DNA of 56,631 nucleotides from an uncultured Lachnospiraceae bacterium (GTDB lineage: Bacteria; Bacillota; Clostridia; Lachnospirales; Lachnospiraceae): NCBI GenBank assembly GCA_910583895.1, contig CAJTYJ010000022.1, positions 1 through 56,631 of the forward strand. The letters run 5' to 3'. A program made the translations under genes and the position numbers. Under the pieces are notes generated by a model that did no database searches, was not told where the DNA came from, and worked only from the letters and a program-made list of their open reading frames with translations. Of this stretch, positions 34,134-43,080 are shown in pieces (position 1 is the first letter of the stretch; each line of letters opens with the position of its first letter).

Positions 34134-37100
34134 ACTTTTTTACCAGACCTTCCACTGCATTTGTATATTTTCCTGTTGTCACCAGACTTACCGTAGAATC
34201 AATGTAGGAACCAATGCTGTTGATCTTCTCCGGCGGCGCAGCATAAAAAACCTGAAAATGATTATCTTCCAGATATTTTACCATCTGTTCGATCCGCTCT
34301 CTGGACAGGGCAGAAAATGCCTCGTCGATAAAAGCCAGTCTTGCACAGCAAGTCTGCCGCGGATAACACTGAAGCAGACTGGCAGCCAGAATGATAAAGT
34401 ATGGGGTCTGCTTTTCTCCGTTGCTCGCAGAACCTTGTTTTTTTGACAGATCCGATACGATCTCGTCATCCCCCTGGCGGCTCACAATCTCCATATCATA
34501 CACAAAATATTTTCGATAATCTGTATATTCTGTCTCATCCTCCTCGTCCAGAATGATTTCCATAAAATCCTGGATATCTCTCTCCATCTCTTCATCATCT
34601 CTTGCGGAATTCATATAGACTTCCGGCGTGGTCATATAATTTTCCAGCCTCTTGCATATACGGAAAAATATGTTTCGATCCGATTTTTCTTTCATCACAA
34701 ATTTATAAGTGTCGTTGCCAAAAGGAAGCTGCTTTAATTCTCTGTTGATCTCTGCAATTTCAGCCTTTGACTCGCTGATGGTTTCATTGATCTCTGCAAC
34801 AAAATCATTCACAAAGGCATTTTCCAGCTTGACTGACTGTTCATCCAAGCGCTGTCTTGCCTCTTCAATCTTTATATTGGCAATGTTTCTGTATTCTTCC
34901 CGGAAAAATGGAATGTACGATATCCCCCTTTTATTGATATCAATTTCTGCCAGTTTACAATAGGCAAGCTGCACGTTTTCAAGCTGACGGGCGCAGTCTT
35001 CCAGTTCGCTTTTTAGATTCTGAACCGTTTTAAACGTTATGACCTGCCAGCTTCCTTTTTTCGCTCTTAATTTTTCATATTCCTCCAGCATGACTTTTTC
35101 AAGCTCCATATGACGAATGCGCTTATCTTCATACTTTTTCTGGCTTACATAAATATCCCCTGCTGTCTTTTTTAAGCTTTTCTCTTCCGCCTCCTGCTCT
35201 TTCGCACATCCTCCAAGCTCCCCCGCCAGCTCCTCCTTTGCTCTCTCAAGTCTTTCGTACTCTCTCTTTGCATTTTCCTGCTCCTGCAAGACAGCCATAA
35301 AATCAGGATTGCTTCGGATCTTCTCTATGTTGCTGCAAATGTTCGTTTTCTGTCCGGACATATCTGCAAGTGCGGATGCGGCTCCAAAATCATAATGCTC
35401 TGTTTTCCAGTCAACCTCTTTTAGTTCCTTTCTCCACTGACAGATCTGATCTTTGTGCTTATTTTGTCTCCCCCGCTCCTCTGTCTTCTCCCGCTTTTCC
35501 TCGGACGCTTTCAAAAGCTGATGTTGAATCGCATCCTGTCCAAGACAAAACTCTGTTTTATTCATATCCATGCAGGATACCGCATAACTTTTCGCCAGCA
35601 TACCGTCTGCCATCAGACCACCCTTGGGATATTCATGCAGCTCCTCAAGCGAATCACATAAATGAATGCCATTTAACAGATAATTGGCAAACCTCCTGGC
35701 GTAGGGGTTTGGAATTTTCAAAATTTCAGCCGCCGATCCCGGTATAACCTGCGTATCCGGCAATTTATCAGATACCACAACATTGGCAGCATACAGCTTC
35801 TTTTTTTGGAGAACCTCCATGGCCTTGTGACAGTGTTTCCCATCAACAATAATGTAAAAACGCTTTCTTCCCAGAAACGTCTCCAGAGCCGCGCGCCATT
35901 TTGCATCCGTCACTTCCTGTACCAGTTCTGCAAAAATCCTGACTTCTGTATGAATCCCCTGTGCCTCCAGTTCTTTTTGAATGATCCGCTTTGCCGTCTC
36001 AATTTTCTTTGGATATACCATAATATTGGATTTTAGCCGCTTAATCTTTTCTTCCAGATCACCGATCTCTGTATTCAATTCCTTGATCCGGTCTTCTGTA
36101 TGTACCTCCTCCTGCTCAAATATTTTGTCCTGTCCCTCTGCCAGCGTCTTAAAACGTACAAATGCATCAATTTTACGGTCAGTCTGAACATGCTCCTCTG
36201 CCAGATTGCACAGACAGCCTTCTTCCTCCTTTGAAATATCCGCAAATGCATCCAGCCATTTTAATATTTTTCCAATCCTGATCTGCAGATCTTTTAAAAC
36301 CGCCAGGCTCTCTTCTTTTTGTCTGATCTCCTTTTCCAGTTCCTTTTTCTGACGCTCCAGCTCATTCAGACTTTCCTTCATTCCTTTGAACATGTCATTG
36401 CTCATTGCAATCCGGTAGCGTTCCCCTGCAGCTTCATACAGGCCATCCATTCTTTTCTTTTTCTCTTTTAAAGCCTTTTCCCTCTGATTCAGTGTTTCCA
36501 GCCGGGAACGAATATTCGCTTCCTCTTCTTTCATACTCTGCAGTTCCTGATAACACAGCATCAATTCCCGGGTATGCAGGCTCCTTTGTTTATTTTCATA
36601 TTCTCTGCTTTTCTTCTCCACCTCCTCTAACTTTCCCTTACTGTCTCTTAAATTTTCATAGATGCATTTTATCTGCTCAAACTGTCGTCTTTGTTCCCGC
36701 AGTTCCTTCAACGACTCAATCTTTCCGGCTTCCAGCACACACTCCTGTATAAACTGATCAATATTGTTTTCCGGATTAAATGCCATCATCTTCAGAAGCT
36801 TCGACCGGTATTTTCCTGCCTGGCAGCGAAGACCCAAAGCCCGCAGAATCTGTTCCACCCCTCTGTCTCTTCCCCAGAAAGCCGCTGATTTTATAACATG
36901 ACCATTTACGGAAAGCTCATTTTTCGGTGTGATCAGCAGCAGTTTTCCTTCTGTTTTCGTAAAATTTATCTGATCCATCCTGGTATCCCGGCAGACAAAC
37001 CAGCTGCTTTTTTGTGCTGTTTCATTTGCAGATTCCACACAGACGCCAACTACAAGAAAGCAGTTTTCCACCGGCGACCAAAACTCCATGGCAAGGTAGC

Positions 37101-37392
37101 TGATCACTTCTCCTGACCTTAAATACCGGGAAGGACCGTTGCTCTTCGTATCTCCCCGTACATAACTTAACACTGTCCTGTCCCGATCCTTTGCCGCTTT
37201 GTTAAACTGTGTATTTCCAGTGAGCAGATAGGTCATCGCATCAAGAATCGTGGACTTTCCGGTACCGTTTACACCGGTAAACAAAGTGGAACCTTCCAGA
37301 TTGACACAAAGCCTCTGAAACCTTGACCACTGTATCATCAATAATTTTGTCGCTGTCTTTCTATTCATCTGCATCGTTTTCTTCTTCGTCAT
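34117..37392 (-). CDS. jetC: Wadjet SMC-like ATPase JetC
   Basis: 1091 residues from the ATG at 37392 (GGAGAG seven bases upstream), overlapping jetB by 32 bases; the ATG at 37368 is possible. Walker A FTGVNGTGKSTILDAMTYLL lies near the N-terminus, then a long coiled coil (about 230-420), a hinge-like middle (about 480-640: WRAALETFLGRKRFYIIV, then DGKHCHKAME), a second coiled coil, and at the end the signature SASNGEKQTPYFI and Walker B RLAFIDEAFSALSR. It is the MukB-like motor that extrudes DNA loops. The N-terminal QWSRFQRLCVNL strand is typical of the family. Confidence 0.92.
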   Translation of the reverse strand: MTKKKTMQMNRKTATKLLMIQWSRFQRLCVNLEGSTLFTGVNGTGKSTILDAMTYLLTGNTQFNKAAKDRDRTVLSYVRGDTKSNGPSRYLRSGEVISYLAMEFWSPVENCFLVVGVCVESANETAQKSSWFVCRDTRMDQINFTKTEGKLLLITPKNELSVNGHVIKSAAFWGRDRGVEQILRALGLRCQAGKYRSKLLKMMAFNPENNIDQFIQECVLEAGKIESLKELREQRRQFEQIKCIYENLRDSKGKLEEVEKKSREYENKQRSLHTRELMLCYQELQSMKEEEANIRSRLETLNQREKALKEKKKRMDGLYEAAGERYRIAMSNDMFKGMKESLNELERQKKELEKEIRQKEESLAVLKDLQIRIGKILKWLDAFADISKEEEGCLCNLAEEHVQTDRKIDAFVRFKTLAEGQDKIFEQEEVHTEDRIKELNTEIGDLEEKIKRLKSNIMVYPKKIETAKRIIQKELEAQGIHTEVRIFAELVQEVTDAKWRAALETFLGRKRFYIIVDGKHCHKAMEVLQKKKLYAANVVVSDKLPDTQVIPGSAAEILKIPNPYARRFANYLLNGIHLCDSLEELHEYPKGGLMADGMLAKSYAVSCMDMNKTEFCLGQDAIQHQLLKASEEKREKTEERGRQNKHKDQICQWRKELKEVDWKTEHYDFGAASALADMSGQKTNICSNIEKIRSNPDFMAVLQEQENAKREYERLERAKEELAGELGGCAKEQEAEEKSLKKTAGDIYVSQKKYEDKRIRHMELEKVMLEEYEKLRAKKGSWQVITFKTVQNLKSELEDCARQLENVQLAYCKLAEIDINKRGISYIPFFREEYRNIANIKIEEARQRLDEQSVKLENAFVNDFVAEINETISESKAEIAEINRELKQLPFGNDTYKFVMKEKSDRNIFFRICKRLENYMTTPEVYMNSARDDEEMERDIQDFMEIILDEEDETEYTDYRKYFVYDMEIVSRQGDDEIVSDLSKKQGSASNGEKQTPYFIILAASLLQCYPRQTCCARLAFIDEAFSALSRERIEQMVKYLEDNHFQVFYAAPPEKINSIGSYIDSTVSLVTTGKYTNAVEGLVKKYESGI

Positions 37393-38017
37393 ATGTGGGC
37401 TCTCCATCTTTCTCTGTCATCCTCTTCTGTGTATTTTCAACAAATCTGGAAAATTCCTCCGCATCCAGGGCAAACTGAAGGGAGGAATATAACTGGATCC
37501 GGCAGTCTGAATCCCCTATTTTTCCTTTTACATCCACAAGATGAAATCCGGAAAAAAGATTTAAAATATCCATGATCAGTTTTTTGTTATCAATCAATTC
37601 TTTCACGCCGTATTTTTCCAGTTCAAAATTCAGGTCAACAAACGAAATCAAAATAGACTGTGAGAGACTTCCTGAGCGGATGCGGTCCGCATATAATGTC
37701 CAGAGACAGCACAATACAACACTCTCCACCTTCTTCAGCATCCTTCGGTTTGACTGAAGCTTTCCATTTTCCCCCGCGTCTGCACAATTGCAGAGCATAA
37801 TAACTCCGTTGTCTCTGTCTACGATAATATCAAATCCTATGTAATTAAAATACAGGGAAAAAGGTTCCGGCTTTTTGGATATAAAATAATACGACTTTTT
37901 CTGCTCTTCATCTTTATCACGCACAATAAAAGTTGATTTTAATAACCGCCTGCAGGATTTTTGAAATAAATTTCTTTCTTTTGATGTGTAATCGCTCCAA
38001 TACTCTTCCAGGTTCAC
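37361..38017 (-). CDS. jetB: Wadjet subunit JetB (DUF4194, MukE-like)
   Basis: 218 residues. YTSKERNLFQKSCRRLLKST, YFISKKPEPFSLYFNYIGFD and an acidic C-terminus (TYDEEENDADE) match DUF4194, the winged-helix accessory subunit that joins the SMC head to the kleisin JetA. The ATG overlaps the JetA stop by four bases. No catalytic motif is expected. Confidence 0.85.
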   Translation of the reverse strand: MNLEEYWSDYTSKERNLFQKSCRRLLKSTFIVRDKDEEQKKSYYFISKKPEPFSLYFNYIGFDIIVDRDNGVIMLCNCADAGENGKLQSNRRMLKKVESVVLCCLWTLYADRIRSGSLSQSILISFVDLNFELEKYGVKELIDNKKLIMDILNLFSGFHLVDVKGKIGDSDCRIQLYSSLQFALDAEEFSRFVENTQKRMTEKDGEPTYDEEENDADE

Positions 38018-39423
38018 TTTTTATCCTCCATGATTTCAAAACTTCGCAGCAGCATTTGATCTGTCTCAAGATAACCATCCAAAAGCTGAACGCAATATCC
38101 ATTCTCTTCACTGTAAGCAATGGCCGACAATACACAAAGCAAGTCCCTTTTACTCCTGAAAGGCAGATCTTCACAAGAAAGTACTTTCTTTCCGTGCATT
38201 CTGTTTTGAAGATACTCTTTCATCTTTTCTTTCGCATAAGGATCATATGCTTCCTTCTCATGTGCAGCTCTTGCTTTTTCAATATCTTCCTCTGTCATCT
38301 CTTCCAACTCGACCATGGTTTGTTTTTTGATCGTCTGTGGTTTTCTCGGATAGCGGACAGAACCGGTATCAAGGAATTCATGATTGCTCAGGGTAAACAG
38401 TCCCTGCATTTCATGCGGAATCTCATCTTTCCATCCAATGGTATCCATCTCATTCACAATATAGCGCAGCGTCTGTTCCACATTTCCCCTCATATCCACT
38501 TCCCGATTTCTGAGAAAGCGTGCCCGCCCTATGGCAATCTGAAGGTAAATATTAATTTTATGTTTGATGTCATTCATAATCCGGTCATAATCTTCTGAAA
38601 GAAAACGCCTGGTGGTCTGAATCATATCTACTACATACTCTCTGGCATCGGGCTCTTCCATCTCTTCTTCCAGAGCACACCCCATAAACAATAATTCACC
38701 TAATTCCGGATCATTTAAAATTTCATCCAGCCTGTTTTTCATAAACGACCGGTAGATATGGATATTCTGCTGCTTTGTAAGTCTTGCATACTCACGTATA
38801 AAACTTCCGTCACAATACTCCAGAAGATTTTCTGTCAGACTTTCCAGCGTTTCTTCTTTTACCATGCGCTCGATAATTTTTTTAATAAATGTTGCCAGTC
38901 TTTTTAATGACTTTGACAGCAGCTGCGCATTGCGGTAAACATTTTTCAAACCGTCCACATATGGATCCTGACTCCACTGTTCCTTATTCTGCAGAATATT
39001 ATAAATATTAAAAATATAACTGGAAAACTCCTCCCGCTCTGGTTTTATCAGTCTTTGAAGGAACTCTGCCAGCAATACCCCCTGTTCGGTCAGAATAATC
39101 TGTTTTTTATAAGTAGCATCATCATTGTCTTCTTCCAGCCATCCTATTTCCTGTGAACAGAATTTCCGAATAATCCCGTTAGCAAGATCATTATAATTTT
39201 TTTCATTGTTTGGTGTGCCCTCCGGTTCCAGAAAATCTATATGATTCTCCAGTAAATAGGCCGCAAGGGCATCCCGAATGCGATCTCTTGCAATCCGATA
39301 GGTAATCTCTCTGTCATACTGCTCATAAATGATCTGCAGACAGTCTGCATAGATACGATGGTTCCCCCCGCTGGCCAGACAATTAAAAAATCCAACCGGA
39401 ACCATATCAAATAAATTTGTCAT
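38014..39423 (-). CDS. jetA: Wadjet kleisin-like subunit JetA
   Basis: 469 residues. MTNLFDMVPVGFFNCLASGG at the start, LIDIL-like helical bundle regions and a C-terminus with IAYSEENGYCVQLLDGY match the JetA family formerly called DUF5716, seen in the Clostridial types of Wadjet. It bridges the JetC heads like MukF. Preceded by a recombinase-fold protein 32 bases upstream on the same strand, with which it is probably co-transcribed from the promoter at 40468-40496. Confidence 0.8.
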   Translation of the reverse strand: MTNLFDMVPVGFFNCLASGGNHRIYADCLQIIYEQYDREITYRIARDRIRDALAAYLLENHIDFLEPEGTPNNEKNYNDLANGIIRKFCSQEIGWLEEDNDDATYKKQIILTEQGVLLAEFLQRLIKPEREEFSSYIFNIYNILQNKEQWSQDPYVDGLKNVYRNAQLLSKSLKRLATFIKKIIERMVKEETLESLTENLLEYCDGSFIREYARLTKQQNIHIYRSFMKNRLDEILNDPELGELLFMGCALEEEMEEPDAREYVVDMIQTTRRFLSEDYDRIMNDIKHKINIYLQIAIGRARFLRNREVDMRGNVEQTLRYIVNEMDTIGWKDEIPHEMQGLFTLSNHEFLDTGSVRYPRKPQTIKKQTMVELEEMTEEDIEKARAAHEKEAYDPYAKEKMKEYLQNRMHGKKVLSCEDLPFRSKRDLLCVLSAIAYSEENGYCVQLLDGYLETDQMLLRSFEIMEDKK

Positions 39424-39455
39424 TTGTTTTCCTCACATATCTGCATCATCAAATT

Positions 39456-40436
39456 CTAAAATTCATAATACAGCTCCACCGTAACAAGCTTATTGTTTAC
39501 AATCCGATCCCGTTCATAATCTTCATGAAGAATGCATCCTTGGATCAGTTTTTCACTGGCACCTGTCATCTTCTTGATGATAGAGTCACTTAAACCGGCT
39601 TTTAAAAGCTGACTGATCCCATATTTTACAATGCTTGTCACACTGGTAACTCCTATCAATGCATCCAGGTAATCCGGAATCCCGGAATATGATGTAATAT
39701 CCGCCCATGCCTGTCCAGAACGGTCCGTAAATAAGAGATTTTCATTATTTGTAATCTCATTCACTGTTATAAAATATTTCATTTGCTTCAGCTGCACCGA
39801 TAATCTGGAAGGCAGACGCAGATGAAACCCGTTTATCACAATATTTCCGTATAATTCGTCATATGCATCCCATCGGATCTTTCGCAGTTCTCGATAGGTA
39901 ATTCCATACAGCAGCATCATCTTAATGCCAACAGCTGCCATTGCCTTTTTAAATTTTGTGCCGTCTTCCCACTCACGCTTTTCAAATTGTTCATCCGCCC
40001 ACTTTAATATAACCTCCACTTTATCCGAACTTAAAGCATCCTGTTCCACAACGCCTGCAAGCACACTGCATTTATCAATATAAGAGATCATGCGTTTCAT
40101 ATATGCATTTTCTCTTAGTCGGTTATAAGAAATTGCATCATATAATCCAGGATTTTCTATATCCGTATTTCTTCGGATATAATTAAAAAACTGGCCTATT
40201 ACCGTTGTATATCTCTTCGCCGTTGTTTTACTTTTATACTTTTTTAATGTCTCAACATTATAAATCAAACTCCTCAAGATAAATTCTACATCGATTCCCT
40301 GGAGCAAAAAGCGAAGCGCTTCATCAGATAAGGAATTATTCCACTGTAATTTTAAATATTCATTAAAATTCATGATATCATGTTTATAGTCAGGATACTC
40401 ATTTAAAAAACAATCCGTAATACCAAGATAATCCAT
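39456..40436 (-). CDS. Tyrosine-recombinase-fold protein without catalytic residues, in the Wadjet operon
   Basis: 326 residues from the ATG at 40436 (AAGGAG ten bases upstream). A SAM-like core-binding region (about 65-95: KSKTTAKRYTTVIGQFFNYI) is followed by a catalytic-type domain: LLYGITYRELRKIRWDAY sits where active enzymes read TGLRxSELxxLxW, so the first Arg is Thr. The HxxR region reads SIVKYGISQLLKAGLSD without His or Arg, and the C-terminal Tyr position falls in GCILHEDYE and appears to be Cys. It therefore looks like a DNA-binding relic of an integrase, or a new Wadjet partner. No attachment sites could be identified. Confidence 0.65.
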   Translation of the reverse strand: MDYLGITDCFLNEYPDYKHDIMNFNEYLKLQWNNSLSDEALRFLLQGIDVEFILRSLIYNVETLKKYKSKTTAKRYTTVIGQFFNYIRRNTDIENPGLYDAISYNRLRENAYMKRMISYIDKCSVLAGVVEQDALSSDKVEVILKWADEQFEKREWEDGTKFKKAMAAVGIKMMLLYGITYRELRKIRWDAYDELYGNIVINGFHLRLPSRLSVQLKQMKYFITVNEITNNENLLFTDRSGQAWADITSYSGIPDYLDALIGVTSVTSIVKYGISQLLKAGLSDSIIKKMTGASEKLIQGCILHEDYERDRIVNNKLVTVELYYEF

Positions 40437-40467
40437 TCCCTTGTGTGCTCCTTTTTTGTATATTATT

Positions 40468-40496
40468 ATTATATGACAGAATTTTCCATAAAACAA
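40468..40496 (-). promoter_or_regulatory. Promoter of the recombinase-like/Wadjet operon
   Basis: Minus strand TTGTTT (40496-40491), 17 bases, TATAAT (40473-40468). Between it and 40782 I see only A/T-rich DNA with no credible gene. Confidence 0.6.
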
Positions 40497-40782
40497 TATT
40501 CTTATTGCCTTTATTTTTTAAATTTTATCAGAAATACATTTTATTTTCTAAATATACCATCGGTAAACAAAGGAATGCACGCCGTTCTTCTTCCATTTTC
40601 AGGGGCTGTATCTCAAATAAGATCCTGACATATAGCCTTTGTCTGGCATTAAACAGTATTTTTAGCGAAACCTGCGAACTTGCTCAAATTAAAGAAGCTG
40701 ATTTTCTAATATATCTCAACAGGGATATATGGGTGATATAGGGATTTTTTGCGCTTTTTAGACATTTCAAGCGTTTTGATCT

Positions 40783-40846
40783 AAAACACTCAGAAAATCA
40801 ATCGTATTTTTTTACGATTGATTTTCTGAGTGTTTTTGAGTATAAT
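40783..40846 (+). promoter_or_regulatory. Perfect 24-bp inverted repeat embedding the promoter of the AlbA_2 gene
   Basis: Arms at 40783-40806 and 40813-40836 are perfect complements separated by six T. The -35 TTGATT (40818-40823) lies in the right arm and TATAAT follows at 40841-40846 with a 17-base spacer. The arm begins AAAACACTCAG. It may be an operator, or, since a T-run follows the right arm, a terminator-like hairpin protecting the gene from read-through. Confidence 0.75.
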
Positions 40847-40879
40847 ATAAGCAGTAAAATTGGAAAGGAAGATCCATGT

Positions 40880-42133
40880 ATGCGTGAAACAAGAACAACA
40901 GAGTTCAAAGAAATGATTACAAATACATTTTTAAAAACAGTAAGTGCCTTTTCGAATTACGATGGTGGAGAAATATTTTTTGGCATTGATGACAATGGTA
41001 ATATCAAAGGACTGTCGGATGTAAAACAAGCGTGTCTGGATATCGAAAATAAAATTAATGACAGCATTACTCCGCAGCCTGATTATACACTGGAATTGCA
41101 GAATAATGACAGAACGATAAAACTGACTGTAAAAAGCGGGCTTCAAAAGCCATATTTATATAAATCGAAAGCATATAAGCGAAATGATACTGCAACAATA
41201 GAGACTGACACACTGGAACTGTCAAGACTGATTTTAGAAGGAAAAAATATCAGGTTTGAAGAATTGCCGTGTGAAGATCAAGAGCTAACTTTTGATACGC
41301 TATGTCAAAAATTAAAAGAATGTATTCAAATTGAAACTTTTAATCAGGATACCTTGAAAACGCTGAACTTATATAACAGCGCTACCGGATATAATAATGC
41401 GGCTGGTATTTTGGCGGATAAAAATCATTTTCCGGGAATTGATATAGTGAGGTTCGGTGAGAACATCAGTGTGATTCATAAGAGAGCAACATTTGATAAT
41501 ATATCCATTTTGGCAGGCTACGAAAAAGTATCAGAGGTATTCAAAGATTATTATCAATATGAGGAAATACAAGGCGCCGAAAGGAAAAAGGCAGAAAAAA
41601 TACCGGAGGCCGCGTTTAGAGAAGCAATCGCAAACGCGCTGATTCATAGGGTGTGGGATGTGGAGTCACAGATAAAAGTTTCGATGTTTGACGACAGAAT
41701 AGAAATTATTTCTCCGGGAGGACTGCCTTCCGGAATAACGGAAGATGAGTATTTATCGGGGAAACTTTCAGTCTTAAGAAATAGAAATCTTGCAAATGTA
41801 TTTTACAGGCTGGGGTTTGTCGAAATATTCGGTACAGGAATTACACGGATAAAGCAGCTCTATGAAGAAGGATTGAAGCAGCCGGATTTTGAAGTGTCGG
41901 AAAATACAATTAAGATTGTACTTCCGGTTTTTGAGAAAAACCTGAATTTAACGGAAGACGAAAGAAAAATATATAAAATTTTAAGCAAAACAATGCTGAA
42001 ATCAATTAGCGAAATTGCTCCTTACGTCCCGTTTGGTAAATCAAAGACAACACAATTACTGAAAGAGATGGGTAAAAAAGGTGTTGTGAAAATTGAAGGC
42101 AGAGGAAGGGGTACTAAGTATGTGATAAAGTAA
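40880..42133 (+). CDS. AlbA_2/Schlafen-type ATP-binding protein with winged helix
   Basis: 417 residues; AAAGGA precedes the ATG. N-terminal AlbA_2 (divergent AAA_4) domain: TTEFKEMITNTFLKTVSAFS, NYDGGEIFFGIDDNGNIKG. The middle (about 240-350) has the HATPase_c_4 pattern FREAIANALIHRVWDVESQI, EIISPGGLPSGIT and FGTGITRIKQLY. The last 60 residues form a winged helix (SISEIAPYVPFGKSKTTQLL). Such proteins are common in accessory regions as regulators or defence factors. A/T content is high. It is divergent from the Wadjet operon, and may bind the palindrome in its own promoter. Confidence 0.8.
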   Translation: MRETRTTEFKEMITNTFLKTVSAFSNYDGGEIFFGIDDNGNIKGLSDVKQACLDIENKINDSITPQPDYTLELQNNDRTIKLTVKSGLQKPYLYKSKAYKRNDTATIETDTLELSRLILEGKNIRFEELPCEDQELTFDTLCQKLKECIQIETFNQDTLKTLNLYNSATGYNNAAGILADKNHFPGIDIVRFGENISVIHKRATFDNISILAGYEKVSEVFKDYYQYEEIQGAERKKAEKIPEAAFREAIANALIHRVWDVESQIKVSMFDDRIEIISPGGLPSGITEDEYLSGKLSVLRNRNLANVFYRLGFVEIFGTGITRIKQLYEEGLKQPDFEVSENTIKIVLPVFEKNLNLTEDERKIYKILSKTMLKSISEIAPYVPFGKSKTTQLLKEMGKKGVVKIEGRGRGTKYVIK

Positions 42134-42292
42134 TCATCATGACAAAGGATAATAATGCAAACATCTAAGACCGTTGCAGCTTTAATAATTGAGTCAGGGG
42201 ATAATCCAATATCTATAGGAGTATCTGGAAACTGAGTACTTTTTCTTCTAAAAGTATTTGAGTACATATGATACAGTTTTTTAGGACTTTAA

Positions 42293-42322
42293 AAGCGAAG
42301 AGCCCCTTCACGCTCTCCGCTT
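42293..42322 (-). terminator. Terminator overlapping the spmA stop
   Basis: Minus strand AAGCGGAGAG/CTCTTCGCTT with a ten-base loop, followed by TTTAAAG. Between 42134 and 42292 no gene is seen; a frame of 26 codons from 42153 is not supported. Confidence 0.5.
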
Positions 42323-43000
42323 CCCATCCATCACCTTACAAAATACAACCCCCGCCAGCGTACTCACTGCCGTCGCCAGGATCGCCGGCCCCACGATCGC
42401 CGTGGGATTTACGCTCCCGTACTGGCTCCGGTAGGCCACCACGTTCATGGGAATGAGCTGCAGTGAAGAGATATTCAGGATCAGGAATACACACATCTCG
42501 TCACTGGCTACCCCCTTTGGCACCGCCGGATAACGGCGGCCTCCGGATGCCTGCATTCCCAACCGCCTGCTTCTTTCTCCGGCCGGAGACGTTCCTGTAT
42601 GATGTCCTGGAAACCCTCCTGCTGCCCGCCGCTCTTCCTCCAGCTTCTTAAGCTCCTCCATCGCCTTCAGCCCCGCCGGCGTCGCCGCCCAGCCAAGACC
42701 AAGGATATTCGCAATACAGTTCACCGCGATCTGCTCCATCGCCGGATGCCCTCCTGGTATCCTTGGAAACAGCCAGCGAAGCACCGGCTGGATCCCCCGG
42801 GTCATCTTCCGGATCAGTCCGGAAGCACTGGCGATCTGCATCAGACCCATCCAGAAAGAAAGGACTCCGAGCATGGTCACGCAGAGTGTTACCGCCTCCT
42901 TGGAGGAATCCAGCGCCGCCTGCGTTACTTCCGGAATTGTCCCATGTACGGCACCATATACAACTGCCACAAGCATCATACCTGCCCACAGATAATTCAT
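42308..43000 (-). CDS. spmA: Spore maturation protein A (nucleoside-recognition domain)
   Basis: 230 residues, with several membrane helices (YLWAGMMLVAVVYGAVHG; GVLSFWMGLMQIASASGLIR; FLILNISSLQLIPMNVVAYR). In sporulating Firmicutes SpmA works with SpmB in forespore dehydration and spore cortex assembly. A segment around residues 125-165 (GGFPGHHTGTSPAGERSRRL) is longer than usual and polar. spmB, normally the next gene, is missing: the next gene on that side is the convergent AlbA_2 gene. Confidence 0.85.
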   Translation of the reverse strand: MNYLWAGMMLVAVVYGAVHGTIPEVTQAALDSSKEAVTLCVTMLGVLSFWMGLMQIASASGLIRKMTRGIQPVLRWLFPRIPGGHPAMEQIAVNCIANILGLGWAATPAGLKAMEELKKLEEERRAAGGFPGHHTGTSPAGERSRRLGMQASGGRRYPAVPKGVASDEMCVFLILNISSLQLIPMNVVAYRSQYGSVNPTAIVGPAILATAVSTLAGVVFCKVMDGKRRA

Positions 43001-43080
43001 ATGAGACTCCCATTTTTCTTTCTCTCTATCTTATGGGATCACGGCCTGTACCATGCATCCCACATGCCTGTTCTGGACCA

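Noticed and set aside
40445..40741. A 98-codon plus-strand frame in the A/T-rich gap between the recombinase-like gene and the AlbA_2 gene
   Set aside because: It overlaps the promoter of the Wadjet operon, has no ribosome site and a composition typical of random A/T-rich DNA.
42153..42233. A 26-codon plus-strand frame after the AlbA_2 gene
   Set aside because: Short, no ribosome site, no family match.
31987..42300. A 14-base match (TATGATACAGTTTT followed nearby by TTAAAAGCG) near 31987 and near 42267, as if flanking a 10-kb island
   Set aside because: The left copy lies inside the still continuous dehydrogenase frame, the right copy has a gap, and 14-base matches are expected by chance in a window this size. 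Not accepted as attachment sites.
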